A stretch of 64,000 nt of DNA. Source: Medicago truncatula. Its lineage: Eukaryota; Streptophyta; Magnoliopsida; Fabales; Fabaceae. Below the pieces are notes generated by a model. That model saw only the letters and a program-made list of their open reading frames with translations. It was not told the DNA's origin and did not search any database. The position numbers were made by a program, and so were the translations under genes. Location: positions 54,538,091 to 54,602,090 of the forward strand of contig NC_053044.1 of assembly GCF_003473485.1 (NCBI RefSeq), read 5' to 3'. Below, one piece after another: positions 24,282 to 35,466 of this stretch. Position 1 is the stretch's first letter; each line of letters begins with the position of its first letter.

Positions 24282-26827
24282 ATGACAGTGAACTCAGTCT
24301 CTAAATGCTCAGTTCATCAACTGGAGAACATAGATGAGAATGTTCCTGTAGATAGGCCTGCATCATCTTGCGCCGCACCTGATACCCCAACTGAATCTAT
24401 GGAGTTCCTTGCTAGATCATGGAGTCTTTCTGCTACGGAACTCTCCAAAGCACTGCACAGCACCAATTCTACAACCTCCACCGGCATTGATGTTCAACTT
24501 TTATGCCCTTCTGACCAGTTTTATACCAAGGGTTTTACTGCCTCAAAAGAAGATCCTGTAAGAAAATTTTCTTTGAAATTTTGTTTAAGAATTTAGCTAC
24601 ATCCTTTTCACAATGCAATGCAACACAGCATGTAAATTGGAAACCATGCAAACAAACACTGTAGATAGAAGTCCTAGGATTCTTCAATATTAAGAGGCAC
24701 CTAATTTTGTCTTGTGTTCCTGTTGCTTTTATGTATTGGTTCTGAACTTCTGATACAAGTTATGTTTAGCAGCTATCTAACGGACATTGTTGTCAGATTT
24801 TGCCAAGAGAAAGTAGCGAAACAAAGGTACCTACTTTACTTACTATTCATGTTAAACTTGTACGGTTCATGAATATAATCATAAAGCACAAGAAATAATT
24901 TCGCACAGCAATTAAATCTTTAGTATATATAAATGAAATAACATAGTAATCGTTCATATGCAGGAATTATTTTTACTTCACCAAGCACTTTCTCCAGAAT
25001 TCCTTTCCAATCAAAACTTGCTGAGAAATGGGGTATCTTCCATTCAACTTGTGATTATATTCATCAATTATAATCAGATAACTGCTCAATCTGTAACTAT
25101 TTTCATTAATATTTTGTGCAAATTTTCGCTCATCAGCTTTACAGGAGCTTGATAAGAGGGAGGACTACGGGGAGGTGGTTGAAAGATCAGAAGGAGAGGA
25201 AAAAACAGGAAATCAGGACTCATAACGCTCAGTTGCACGCCGCAGTATCTGTAGTTGGTGTTGCTGCCGCTGTTGCAGCAGTCACAGCTTCAATAGCATC
25301 ATCCGAAAAGCCTAATCCCAACCAAAAGAACCCTACCATGGCTTCTGCTGCAATTGCATCTGCAGCAGCTCTAGTAGCCTCTCACTGCATTGAGATTGCA
25401 GAAGATATGGGAGCTGAACAGGACCAAATCATAACTGCAGTTGACTCTGCTATTAATGCAAAAACCAATGGAGATATTATGACTCTAACAGCCGGAGCAG
25501 CCACAGGTATCGGAATCTAAAGTCGATTTATTCATCTCAGACAAAATTGAACCTTGTTTACTAACAGTTTAATTTATTTTTGAATTTCGATAGGTTTAAC
25601 TATGTTTTTGGTCTCTGCAAATATATCAATTTTTGCTTTTAATTCTTGTATTTTTTTGTTTTTAGTCCCTGCAAGTATACCAATTTTTGCTTTTGGTCCT
25701 TGTTGTTTTGTTTTAGTCTTTGCAAAATTTATTGATATTTAAACTGGTCCCTGTAATTTGTAGTGTATTTGATTTTAATCTCAAAATAAGAACTAAAATG
25801 AATATTACAGAAACCAATGTAAAAGTCAAACACCAGACCAGTTTTAATGGCTATATAAATTTAGTTAAGCTCAAAGGAGAATAAAAAGAAAGAACAATTA
25901 AGTATGAGTAATGTAATGGTATGAAAGTTCGAGCTAAAACCTACAATCTGAGTTCATTTCTATTAATTCTGTCAAACAAATTCTACCACAAAATAAGAGA
26001 AAATATAATGAACTAAATGGCAGCATTGCGAGGAGCTGCTACTTTGAAGGCACGTCTGGAGAAAGGGCTTGGAGCTACTACGATTCCAACTGTTGACGAG
26101 AAGATTGGTGTAGCCAAAGAAGCAAACATCTTGACAGCACTGGACTGTGTCTTTAGAGGAGGAGTACTTCTCAAACGTACAAGAAAAGGTATGTCTAGCG
26201 TCTACTTCCATGTTTGTAACATGGCTTCATTGAAATGGAAGAATAAAAGAAGATGAATACCAAATGTGTAAAGCAGTTTACGCTTCTAATGTAAGTAACC
26301 ATACTATTTTAAATGTCCATAACAGGAGTTCTTCACTGGAAGCAAGTCTCTTTCAATATTAATTCAAATTTGCAGGTAATTAATTGAAGACACTCCTACA
26401 TTCATTAACAAATCACACACATGAGTTATATGTATATCTCGATTATATAATTATTTGAAATATCTATTCAACACAATGACTACAGGTAGTAGCCAAAATG
26501 AAAAGCAAGCATATTGCAGGAACATTCACAAAAAAGAAGATATGTAAGCCAAATTTCAGTATGCAAAATTTACTTATTTTATTTTGTTACTGTAAGCAAT
26601 GTTAAGGTATGGCCTATAAAATGGCAGATATAGTCACCGGAGTGTGCAGTGATATCCCAGCTTGGCCCGGAAGGGAAAAGGAAGACAACGGAAAAAAGAG
26701 AGCATATTTTGGAATAAGAACAGCGGATAGATCAATAGAATTTGAATGCGGAAGTAATGAAGACAAACAGTTCTGGTTAGAGGGAATCCATTACATGTTG
26801 AACTGCGGCGCCAAAGTAACATCCTAA
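24282..26827 (+). CDS. VAN3-binding protein / FORKED-like protein (DUF828 plus plant PH domain)
   Basis: Eight exons: 24282-24557, 24797-24826 (a 30-nt microexon), 24964-25032, 25137-25506, 26024-26188, 26326-26375, 26486-26543, 26607-26827. They give 412 residues. The N-terminal half carries the auxin-canalisation DUF828 signature PTESMEFLARSWSLSATELS (about residues 38-57), then TTGRWLKDQKERKKQEIRTH and the Ala-rich AVSVVGVAAAVAAVTASIAS helix. The C-terminal third is the plant PH-like region ending REKEDNGKKRAYFGIRTADR and FECGSNEDKQFWLEGIHYML. Family members bind the ARF-GAP VAN3 at the trans-Golgi network and act in PIN trafficking and vein patterning. That role is inferred from the family. 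The ATG at 24282 starts the only open first exon, but an extra 5' exon cannot be excluded because the start lies close to an AG. Confidence 0.87.
25590..25830. repeat. Truncated MITE-like repeat in intron
   Basis: In intron 4 of the VAN3-binding-like gene, starting GGTTTAACTATGTTTTTGGT, with several 'ggtccctgcaa' phrases typical of legume inverted-repeat MITEs. No matching inverted right end was found, so it appears truncated. Confidence 0.45.
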
Positions 26828-27012
26828 AAAATAATAAGGATAAAATTGTGATTGCTGTAAATATATGTTTATTTTTCTTCCCTTCCCCCCTCATATATAG
26901 TGATTGGAGGGACTTTTTATAGTTATAAGATTTTTCTGAAAAAATTGTTGGCCTAGTAGCCTACTATAAGTTTAGTGAAGAAGTGTAGGATCTAGCTACA
27001 ACCATGCTATTG

Positions 27013-29195
27013 TCACTCTAGTTCCTTCAGAAAATCAACATTATCAACAAATACCTGCAAGAAGTAATAAATAAGTCAATCAGTGAAATAAACAATGAGT
27101 GACATAGAGAGGTTAACACAGTAGGAAGGTTTCAAAGAACATATTACATCAAATATAAGGAAAAGATTGAAAAATTCCATACCAATTTCCAACCATCAGG
27201 GTCCAAGCAAACAACGATCTTGGTGTTGATACCAGGTAAGGGTCCAGGTTCGCGGATAATCTTCCCTCCACATGATTTGATTGCTTCTGCAGTCTTATAG
27301 ACATCGTCCGTGCCTATAGCAATCTATTTAAACACAAAATAGCCACATTCTTATAACGACATGCATTATACATTCATGGAGGACCATATAATAAATATAA
27401 AAACCCTCTTCTGAAAATAGAAAAAGAATAGAATCTACCTGTGCATAGCCATTTCCTTTGTCATAATTAGTGACGCCGTAGTTATACGTCAGTTGTAAAA
27501 CAGGACCATTAGCTTCAGGACCATATCCCAACTTGGCTACTGTGTACTGAAAAGCAATCATAATCAACGACAAAAGAACAATCATAATCTTTATTATGCA
27601 TATATTACAAACATCAATCAAAACAGTAATGCCAGGGACACGGATAGCCATGCATCTGATTAATAACCACAAGTAGTTGTTACCTTTTCCTCAGGGTTGT
27701 CTATCTTGTGGAGAAGTTTCATGCCAACAGCCTTTGAAATTAACAAAGACAAGAAAAAAATTTAGCCTCTCGAGTGTGTTTACATATAAGCAAGCAGAAA
27801 GGAACCATCATAATAATTACATTAACTAAATACACTCACTTTTTCATAGAAGGCTATGACACGATCAAGGTCGCCTACTCGAAGCATCACTTTGCATAAG
27901 GGTTCACGGGTAGGTCTTCTCTCCAAAAGCTCAAACCTATAACCACTAGGATCTTCAACGGAAGCAGTTACTATAGAGCCACCTTTGACAGACCCTGGTT
28001 CTCTTGTAACCTTTCCCCCTTTCGCCTTTACAATATCTACTGTCTTGGAAACCTGCAAAGTCACAGTATAAAACCAAACTAGTCTTAATTGTCTAATCTT
28101 TTCTTTCATAAAAATCAATATCTACTGTCTTTGATTCTCGTCGTTCAATGTTCATCGTAATAAGGGAATTCAAAAATGCATAGTAGAAATCAGATATATG
28201 CTTTGCATTGAAGATAAACAATAATGCTTTATTATCTTTTTGAAGAGCTTACATCTTCAGCTATAATACCGAAATGACCAAAACCAGTTCCAATGTCATA
28301 GTTATCCACTCCATAATCTGCAATCAACGCGAAATAGCAATTATGAATATGATGAGAGACAATTTTGTGTAAGCGGTAAACATATACATGATATGCATAA
28401 TGATTTTGCCAAAAAAAAGTAGCATTAAGATTTCAACTTACTATAAGTAAGTTCAACCGTAAAACTGGAATCTTCAGGCCCATATCCAAGAAAAGCATTT
28501 GAATATTTGTCTTCTGGTATATCACGTTTTCTTAACAGCTTCATGCCAAGGCATTCAGTGTAGAATCTGTGAAATTTCACTAGTGAGTTTGTTTGAAAGA
28601 GCTTATGGAAACAGCTTATATGAAAATAACTTGTGTTTACTTTAAATTTTGTTATAGAAATAATGAAGAAATTAAAATGATAAATGCTTATGTTATAAGC
28701 GCTTAATTAAGCTAAGCTGTTTATACTAATAGAGAGTATCTCTAAAATTGAAGAAGTAGAACATACTTTATAGTCTTGTCCAAATCTCCAACCTTGTATA
28801 CAACATGTAGAAATCTTCTATTATCATTTTGGACCCAGTTAAACAAGTTTTGGTCTGGTTGGGCTAGATTTACTGCAGCATTAGCCTCTGCTATTTGGAA
28901 CAAATCTGATCCTTTTCCACCAAGTAATTGGGATTGTGGTAGAGCTAATAACCAAATGCAGCAGCAGCAGAAGAGAACTAACTAAGTCAAAGTCATAACA
29001 TAAATAGATAAATACATGAATGAAGGCTTTGAGGATGAGGTGGTGAAAAGTAGAGAGATTACCAATACCACCAGTGGTGAGAAGATGAAAGAGAGCAATT
29101 CTTCGTGAAGATGATGATGATGATGATGGAGTGATGCTACAACTACAACAAGGTCTTAATGTTGTAGCAGATGGTAGCATTAAGGATGAGATCAT
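27013..29195 (-). CDS. Lactoylglutathione lyase (glyoxalase I), two-domain, probably plastid
   Basis: Nine exons on the minus strand: 29069-29195, 28767-28944, 28442-28566, 28253-28317, 27840-28052, 27684-27731, 27439-27546, 27183-27323, 27013-27054. They encode 348 residues. The first ~60 residues are Ser/Thr-rich and resemble a plastid transit peptide (SITPSSSSSSSRR). Two glyoxalase domains follow: RRFLHVVYKVGDLDKTIKFY to VELTYNYGVDNY, and CKVMLRVGDLDRVIAFYEK to LQLTYNYGVTNY, ending DPDGWKLVFVDNVDFLKELE. The enzyme isomerises the methylglyoxal-glutathione hemithioacetal to S-lactoylglutathione. In domain 1 the metal-ligand His and Glu are present. In domain 2 the sequence has Lys in CKVMLRVG and Gln in LQLTYNYG, where many homologues have Gln and Glu (from memory of the family). 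The first exon ends in phase 1 and fits the acceptor at 28944. Confidence 0.92.
28586..28735. repeat. Dispersed repeat, copy 1 (AGCTTATGGAAACAGCTTAT family)
   Basis: In intron 2 of the glyoxalase gene. It begins GAGCTTATGGAAACAGCTTA and ends in TTATAAGCGCTTAATTAAGC. Related copies sit in introns of the dioxygenase (about 41305-41490) and the first GT47 gene (about 50055-50290). Confidence 0.6.
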
Positions 29196-29761
29196 TGTTA
29201 TGCAAATGAATGATACGCTTCTACCTTTGTCTGTTTCTTTGTTTCCTCCTACGTTAATGCTGCTGCAGTTAGTTAGTTACACACCGACCAAACATGTCTT
29301 GGTTGGATCTCCTACGTTATTATAGTGCCACGTTACTATGTGACTATTGGCTATGACTATATCCAAATCTCATCTGTTGTGATTTAATGGGCTTCATTTT
29401 ACTTTTTTTTTACAGCTTCATTTTACTATCAGTAATCAATATATACTTTTAATTTTAGTCAATTAATATTTAAAAATTAAATTTAGTATCAAATGTTTCA
29501 ATTAAGTGATTAATAAATTTCAATTAAAAACAAATTGAGTTTGAATTTTAGTTGAAACAATCCTTATCAAACTTTACTTACTTACAACTTTAAATTACTA
29601 GAGTTTTTTCTCAGGAACCCTAGGATTAAGAAAAATAAATAAATAAAAGACAGGTCTGGTTGTTCAAAAGAGTGAGATTGAAAATGTGTTCCATTTTGAT
29701 TGATGGGATTCGATCATAAGATTAAGAACATATATATATATATATTACAAAAGACAGTCCT

Positions 29762-31141
29762 TTAGTGAAAGGGACTACTACCCTGAAGTTTCTTCTCAAC
29801 CCAAGAAGGTGACAAAACAGGACTCATATCATACTCCCTAATCTTCTTCACTCTCCCATCACACTTATTATTATCACCATCTAAACACACATTCTCATCC
29901 TCCGAAAAAACCTTAATCCTCCAAACCTTAAATGTTTGGTCCAAACTTGCACTATAAACCAAAAATCCTACAACAACTTTCTCCATCTCAAGACAAGCAG
30001 CCAAACATCTAACAGGTCCTCTATGTCCATCCAAAACCATCAAACACTCATGATAACAACTATCTTCCTCTCTTCTCCACACTCTTATTGTTGTATCTTC
30101 TGATCCACTAAACACCATGTTCCCTACCGTTTCAACACAAAGTACCGCAAAACGGTGACCCTGCAAAAAACCTCCATGGTTAAACCTATAACATAATCTT
30201 TCCTTCTCCCAAAAATTTATCATTCCATCTGAACTTCCTGAATAGAGGAAACAATGGTTGAATGAAGAACTCAATGCAAGTGTGTTAACTGGTGAATGTT
30301 GAAACTTTAGTGTCATTGTTAATGTGTGTGAGTTTTCTGTGTAGACCCTTCTCCATATTTTCACTGATCCATCAGAAGAACATGTGAAAACACAACCATC
30401 GTCTTGGTTTACTAAGATAGCGTTTACATGATCTTCATGTGCAAGAAATGAGTCAACACAATTTCTGTCAGAGATTCTCCAAGCTTTGACTGTTCTGTCG
30501 TGTGAGCCAGTGTATAAGAGTCCTTCTGAATGGTAATAAGCCATGCAAGAAACTAAATCTTTGTGTTTGTGATTGTGTGAGTTGTTGTTTTTTGTTCTGC
30601 TGAAGTTTAGAAAAGAGTTTTTGCTTCTTTTAGGAAGTGTAGCTACTTTCTTGGATTTGAAGTTTTCTGAAACGTTGAAGTTCCATATTCTGATTTTGTG
30701 ATCTTTGTGTGAGGAGAAAACCATGTTGTTATAAGCTAAAATGGTGCGGATTTCGCCAGAGTTTGATTTGAGATACCCTTTGTCCATGCAATCTGGCTGC
30801 TTCCAAACACGAATTCGGCTACTGTTGGAGCCTGTAAAGATGAAACCCTTGGAAACTGCGATGGAGTATATGTTTCCTTCGTGGCGGTGGAGGGAGGCGA
30901 TGCAATGGTAGAGTAATGAAGGGGAAGGAGGTGGAAGAGAGGAAAGTGTCCATGGTGATTGTGGAAATGTGGTAGAAGGTCTTGGTGGACTAAATTGAAT
31001 GTCTTGTTCATTTGCTTCTCTGTGAGAATGGATTTGGACATGAAGATGAATGTTGGGGGATTCTTGTTGTTCTGTTTTTTCCTTGTCCATTAAGGTGAGG
31101 AGGCTTCTCTTGCCATAGACATCCATGGCAATGGCATGCAT
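29762..31141 (-). CDS. WD40-repeat protein, JINGUBANG-like
   Basis: A single-exon gene of 459 residues. The N-terminal ~90 residues are low-complexity (Pro/Ser-rich, PPRPSTTFPQSPWTLSSLPP). Seven WD-type repeats follow, with clear GH/WD-like phrases: HRHEGNIYSIAVSKGFIFTG, GSNSSRIRVWKQ, GSHDRTVKAWRI, AHEDHVNAILV, CSSDGSVKIWRR, GSSDGMINFWEK, GSEDTTIRVWRR, GHRGPVRCLAA and SASLDQTFKVWRI. They predict a seven-bladed propeller for protein binding. Intronless plant WD40 proteins with this N-terminal layout belong to the JINGUBANG group, named for a pollen-germination regulator. The specific role here is unknown. The first ATG (31141) is used; a later Met at residue 6 is also possible. Confidence 0.88.
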   Translation of the reverse strand: MHAIAMDVYGKRSLLTLMDKEKTEQQESPNIHLHVQIHSHREANEQDIQFSPPRPSTTFPQSPWTLSSLPPPSPSLLYHCIASLHRHEGNIYSIAVSKGFIFTGSNSSRIRVWKQPDCMDKGYLKSNSGEIRTILAYNNMVFSSHKDHKIRIWNFNVSENFKSKKVATLPKRSKNSFLNFSRTKNNNSHNHKHKDLVSCMAYYHSEGLLYTGSHDRTVKAWRISDRNCVDSFLAHEDHVNAILVNQDDGCVFTCSSDGSVKIWRRVYTENSHTLTMTLKFQHSPVNTLALSSSFNHCFLYSGSSDGMINFWEKERLCYRFNHGGFLQGHRFAVLCVETVGNMVFSGSEDTTIRVWRREEDSCYHECLMVLDGHRGPVRCLAACLEMEKVVVGFLVYSASLDQTFKVWRIKVFSEDENVCLDGDNNKCDGRVKKIREYDMSPVLSPSWVEKKLQGSSPFH

Positions 31142-31304
31142 GATGAGAACTATATCTTGAATTTGTGGTACTTAAAAAGGCATTAGAAGGGTTTGGTTGA
31201 TGGGTGGTGTATTCATGAAGTATAAATGTTTTTCTAATTGTGCAGTGAAACGAGTCTCTTTAACATGCCATTGTGTTGGGTATTACTATTAATAGTAGTA
31301 TTTA

Positions 31305-31587
31305 GGCTTAATTGCACTTTTGGCCTCTTATCTTTTCAAAAGTTGAGATTTTGGCAGTTTTGGCCCCCAAGGCCACTTTTGACTTAGTCTTCGCTGACGT
31401 GACACCCATATCCCTTAAATGAGGTGTCACGTGTCGACCATTGTGAATGCCACGTCAGCGAAGACTAAGTCAAAAGTGGTCGTGGGGGCCAAAGATCCAA
31501 TACATAGGGGGCTGTTTTGTATTTTAATTAGTTAGGGGGCAAAATCGCAACTTTTAAAAAGATAGAGGTCAAAAGTGCAATTAAGCC
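31305..31587. mobile_element. Foldback MITE (GGCTTAATTGCACTTTTGG family)
   Basis: A 283-bp element with roughly 40-bp inverted ends starting GGCTTAATTGCACTTTTGG. A second internal inverted pair is built on GACTTAGTCTTCGCTGACGT. The flanks TAGTATTTA and TATTATTTA match at 8 of 9 bases, fitting a 9-bp MULE-type target duplication. The same family forms the outer element at 56955-58120. Confidence 0.78.
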
Positions 31588-31589
31588 TA

Positions 31590-33498
31590 TTATTTAATAC
31601 AACCCTAAGTTTTGAAATTAGATTGCCTTCAATTTCATGCAAGAAATTGACTTATTCACGATTTTGACATAACCTGATCGTTAGATTGCGATTGGCCGAC
31701 TAAATTTTATCGCATAATTTTTTTTTTAAAAATAAAAATACTGAACTTAAAGTTTGGACTATCAGATCTTGATCCAACGACTGGGAATGTACCGAATGCG
31801 TTAATTTCTTCACCGTAGATAATCAAAGTTCTAAGATTTTAGTGATAATAGCAAGGTACTACAGCCACTCTGCAACTATGAGTTATCAAACTACTAATAT
31901 TTATATATAAAAGTTAATTATCATATTTTGTTGTCTTTATGTTTTTAGAAAGACTTTATTCAATGAAACATATGTTAGGAATCCTATATTAAATACTTTA
32001 ACAAAAATAATTTGTTTGAAAATGAATGTCATTTTCGATTTTCAATGTAGTATTAGCTACTTCTTTCGATTGTACCCTCTAATTAGTAGCATGTTCACTA
32101 TTCTCAAAGGATGACTTTTACTTTAGTGGAAAACAAATCAATAGTCAACAAAGATAATTTGGTAAAATATCCATTTTCATTCTTCTAATCATTGCACTTC
32201 TTAGTATATGTTTGTAAAATCTTTAAACGACATTCGTTTTAAAACAGATGAAGTAGATAAAAGTCTTTAATATGGTATTTAAGTCATGAGACTTTCCCAC
32301 TTAATATGGACCAATTTTGTGGATTCAAGTCTTCTGATATGCTTAAGTCCTAACAATTACAAATGTGGCCTGCTCTAATGGCTATACACACTAGTTTATT
32401 TTGCTTGAAGTAAGTCAAAGTATGAATAGGGAGGGTGGATTTAATCATTATTGTCAAGCAGGCCAGCTTCAAGAGAGACAGGCTTTTTAATTCTATTAAT
32501 ATGGCTGGTAGAGTATTAAATTATGGAGCTTTACTTGTTCTGCAAAATGTAATAACTTCAAAATTACTCAACATTATATTATCATCACAAGAACAAGGAT
32601 CTCGGGTGGGAAGCAGGTTATGGGGCTAAATCAATGCAAAAGTTTGGTGGTTTGGTTGCAACTGAGATTATAGTGTCCAACAGTGACAGTTGGCTGCAAT
32701 TGATGCAGTGTAACACCAATTAATTGCCTCTTCATTGTCTTCAATTGTTTTTCTGCAAGAGGAAGGAAGGATAGTATAATAATAGTACTCGTACGTAACA
32801 CAGACAGGGAATTTTGATAAGATACCGGTATTAGTAGGACAAATAAATATTCTTATAAATTTTGAATTTAATACATATTATTTAGGTAGGTTTTCTTTGG
32901 TTGGAGACTTTATTTGATTTAATTTTTTTTAGAGGAAAAGAAAAGGGCGCAAAATTATTCCAAAGTCAATTTTAGGTCTCCTTTAATTTAATAGTGGAAG
33001 ATTTAGAGGGGTGAAAATTAGAGGGATGTACAAAATTCATCCTTTCCGTGAATATGACCCTAAACCAAAAAAGGTTGACAAATGGGGGCATCAAAAGAAT
33101 TATCTCGATGAAATGAGGATCTAAGTTGACATGTGGGTCATCCTTCAATTATCTAGGTTAACATAGTTAATGGTCTCAACCGTCAATTATCGAACTGCCA
33201 AGACAAATAGTGCATGACTTGGTTACTTGTAATCCAAATCGATTAATGTGCCACTCGTCCACTCCTAATTGTTTTTTTTTTTTTTTTTGCAAACAGTGAC
33301 ATTATTATCATAATGAGATGATGATTCCACATAAAGTGTTCCTAATCAACTTAGAAGAACAAAATGAATGATACATTATACCTTTACTTCTACATATTCA
33401 TAAACCACACATTTGCATGCTATATTATAAGATTGTAATCCTCTGGTAAGTATATTTTATCTGATTAAACCGACAATGAATCAAAATGTACACAATGA
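31590..33498. other. Intergenic, no gene seen
   Basis: AT-rich spacer between the WD40 gene and the ATL gene. Only short chance frames are present. Part of it is probably the ATL gene 3' flank. Confidence 0.4.
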
Positions 33499-34629
33499 TC
33501 AAACGTTTGAAACTAAATGTTTATGTTGTTGTTGTAATTGAACAGAGTTTGTTTCTTGTCTTGCAAACCATTGAACTGTTCTCCTTGCAATTGGCATCCA
33601 AATCCTCCACAACCTCTCATCACTTCCATTCTCCCCACTTCTACTGATTTCGACAAACCTTGGAACATTTGCTATCTCAGACATACTCCTCTTCTCACCA
33701 GGATTCAATGCCGTAAACGAATTTTCTTCTTCATCAGAATGAACACTTGAAATTCCATGAAATTCAGGAGAGAATCTAGTGCTTGACATATCATGAAGCA
33801 TTTCACTATTCAATGATAACAAATCTGAAGAATTAAGATCACTCCACCTACTCCTTGTAACAACATCAGAGATCAATATTTTATGATTAATCATATGCAA
33901 AGTTTGTTCTTGCTTCCACTTTGTAACATTGCTGCTTCCACCTTCTTCATGATCAAGAAGAACAAGTTCATGTTCATGTTCTTGTTCTTCTTTTTTGTTC
34001 TTTCTTTGTGATGGTTGTCTCTGAATAAAGATTTCAAGATTTGGATCTTCACTTAAATTTGAAGGGACTCTTAAGAATCTTGAGCTGAATGAAAAGGTGA
34101 AGTTTCTGATGTCACTTTCTTCAACCATATACCTGCAAAGAGGACAAGTAGAGTGACTTTCAAGCCACTTGTCAATACAATTCATATGAAAAGCATGCTT
34201 GCATTTCGGCAACAATCTCAGAATCTCCTCGTCTTCAAATTTCGATAAACAAACGGTACATTCTAAGCCTTGTTTGGATCCTTTTAAAGAAGAGAATTTG
34301 AAGAAAGGAAGTGTTTCAATTACTTTTTGTTCAACGCCAGAATTTATAGACCTCGATCGAGTTTGTCCTAGATTGTTTTGAAGATTAAGAGAGTTTGGGT
34401 TTAGAAGATGAATAGGAGTAACACGACAGAATTTGACATATACAAGTAAGATAAAAGTTAGGAAAAACATTATGGAAAGTACTATTATTACAACACCTTT
34501 ACTTGGAGTAACACCTTTTGGTAACTCTGCCATGTTCTGTGTTTCTCTATTTTCTTGCCCTTGAGTGTTTAAGACTAGTGAAAGAACCATAATTACTATC
34601 AGAAAATGGTTGCTATTAGTATTAAACAT
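33499..34629 (-). CDS. ATL-family RING-H2 E3 ubiquitin ligase
   Basis: A single-exon gene of 376 residues. Residues 1-25 form a signal peptide (LIVIMVLSLVLNTQGQ), and a transmembrane helix spans about 45-67 (GVVIIVLSIMFFLTFILLVY). An ATL GLD-type motif (GLECTVCLSKF, 121-131) runs into a RING-H2 finger with ligands C124, C127, C143, H145, H148, C151, C162 and C165, and the conserved Trp155 (CIDKWLESHSTCPLC). The C-terminal half is polar and Ser-rich. ATL proteins are membrane-anchored ubiquitin ligases in defence and carbon/nitrogen signalling, and the target is unknown. The lack of introns is normal for this family. Confidence 0.92.
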   Translation of the reverse strand: MFNTNSNHFLIVIMVLSLVLNTQGQENRETQNMAELPKGVTPSKGVVIIVLSIMFFLTFILLVYVKFCRVTPIHLLNPNSLNLQNNLGQTRSRSINSGVEQKVIETLPFFKFSSLKGSKQGLECTVCLSKFEDEEILRLLPKCKHAFHMNCIDKWLESHSTCPLCRYMVEESDIRNFTFSFSSRFLRVPSNLSEDPNLEIFIQRQPSQRKNKKEEQEHEHELVLLDHEEGGSSNVTKWKQEQTLHMINHKILISDVVTRSRWSDLNSSDLLSLNSEMLHDMSSTRFSPEFHGISSVHSDEEENSFTALNPGEKRSMSEIANVPRFVEISRSGENGSDERLWRIWMPIARRTVQWFARQETNSVQLQQQHKHLVSNV

Positions 34630-35230
34630 GTTATTGTGGACTATTGTGTATATGATTAAGGGTTTTTCTCTCTGGATTTTTCTCTACTTAAGCATATTTG
34701 GTATGGTATCTCTAGTAGTGTAGTATGTATGATGAATGAAGACAATTTCAAAAGCTTTGAACTTTGTCTTATGATTTTTGTAGTAATTTATTGTTAATAG
34801 TCCCCACACTGATATGATATGATAACTTTACCTGTTTGTTGGTTTTGTTGTAGTGCTTGTCTTGGACAATTAATTAATAATATCTTGTATTTTAACAAGA
34901 CAAATTTTGCATCAGCTGAGAGCTATATCTCTTGCTAAGACACATTTTTCATGGTTGACATATTATATTATTATCAATTTATTATACAAAATAAATGGCA
35001 TTATCATGGATATGCGCTATGCATAGTTTGTTTTTATCAAAAACTGTCCTAGTTAAGCACTTGTTGAATCTGTTTTATTTACATTTTTAAATGAAGACTT
35101 TTATTTGATTGACGAAATCAATGTGACGAGCAACTTTGATGAAGCTTTGAAATGTAGTTTTTGTCAAAATTATAATGACTCACGGTAACTTTAATTTGTC
35201 AAAGCTATTATTGAGGTTTACTCGGTTAAT
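34630..35230. other. Intergenic, promoter side of the ATL gene
   Basis: AT-rich DNA just upstream of the minus-strand ATL gene. No gene or defined element was recognised. Confidence 0.4.
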
Positions 35231-35427
35231 TTTAGGGGTGTTCGTTGATGCGGTTTGGTTCTATTTTGAGGTTAAAAGTTATTAGAACCGCAAGATAAAA
35301 AAATATGCGGTTTGGTTTGGTTCGGTTGGATTTTAAAATGAAAACCGAACCAAACCAAACCGATGCGGTTTGGATTGGTTCGGTTGTTGCGGTTTTTGAC
35401 CAGACAAAACAATATTTTGTTTTCAAT

Positions 35428-35441
35428 ATTAAAATCAAGTT
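35428..35441. repeat. LINE target-site duplication, left copy
   Basis: ATTAAAATCAAGTT here is repeated exactly at 37942-37955. The left copy runs into the T tract (the poly(A) tail on the minus strand), so its right edge is ambiguous by a base or two. Confidence 0.9.
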
Positions 35442-35466
35442 TTTTTTTTTTTTGACAAGAAGAAAC

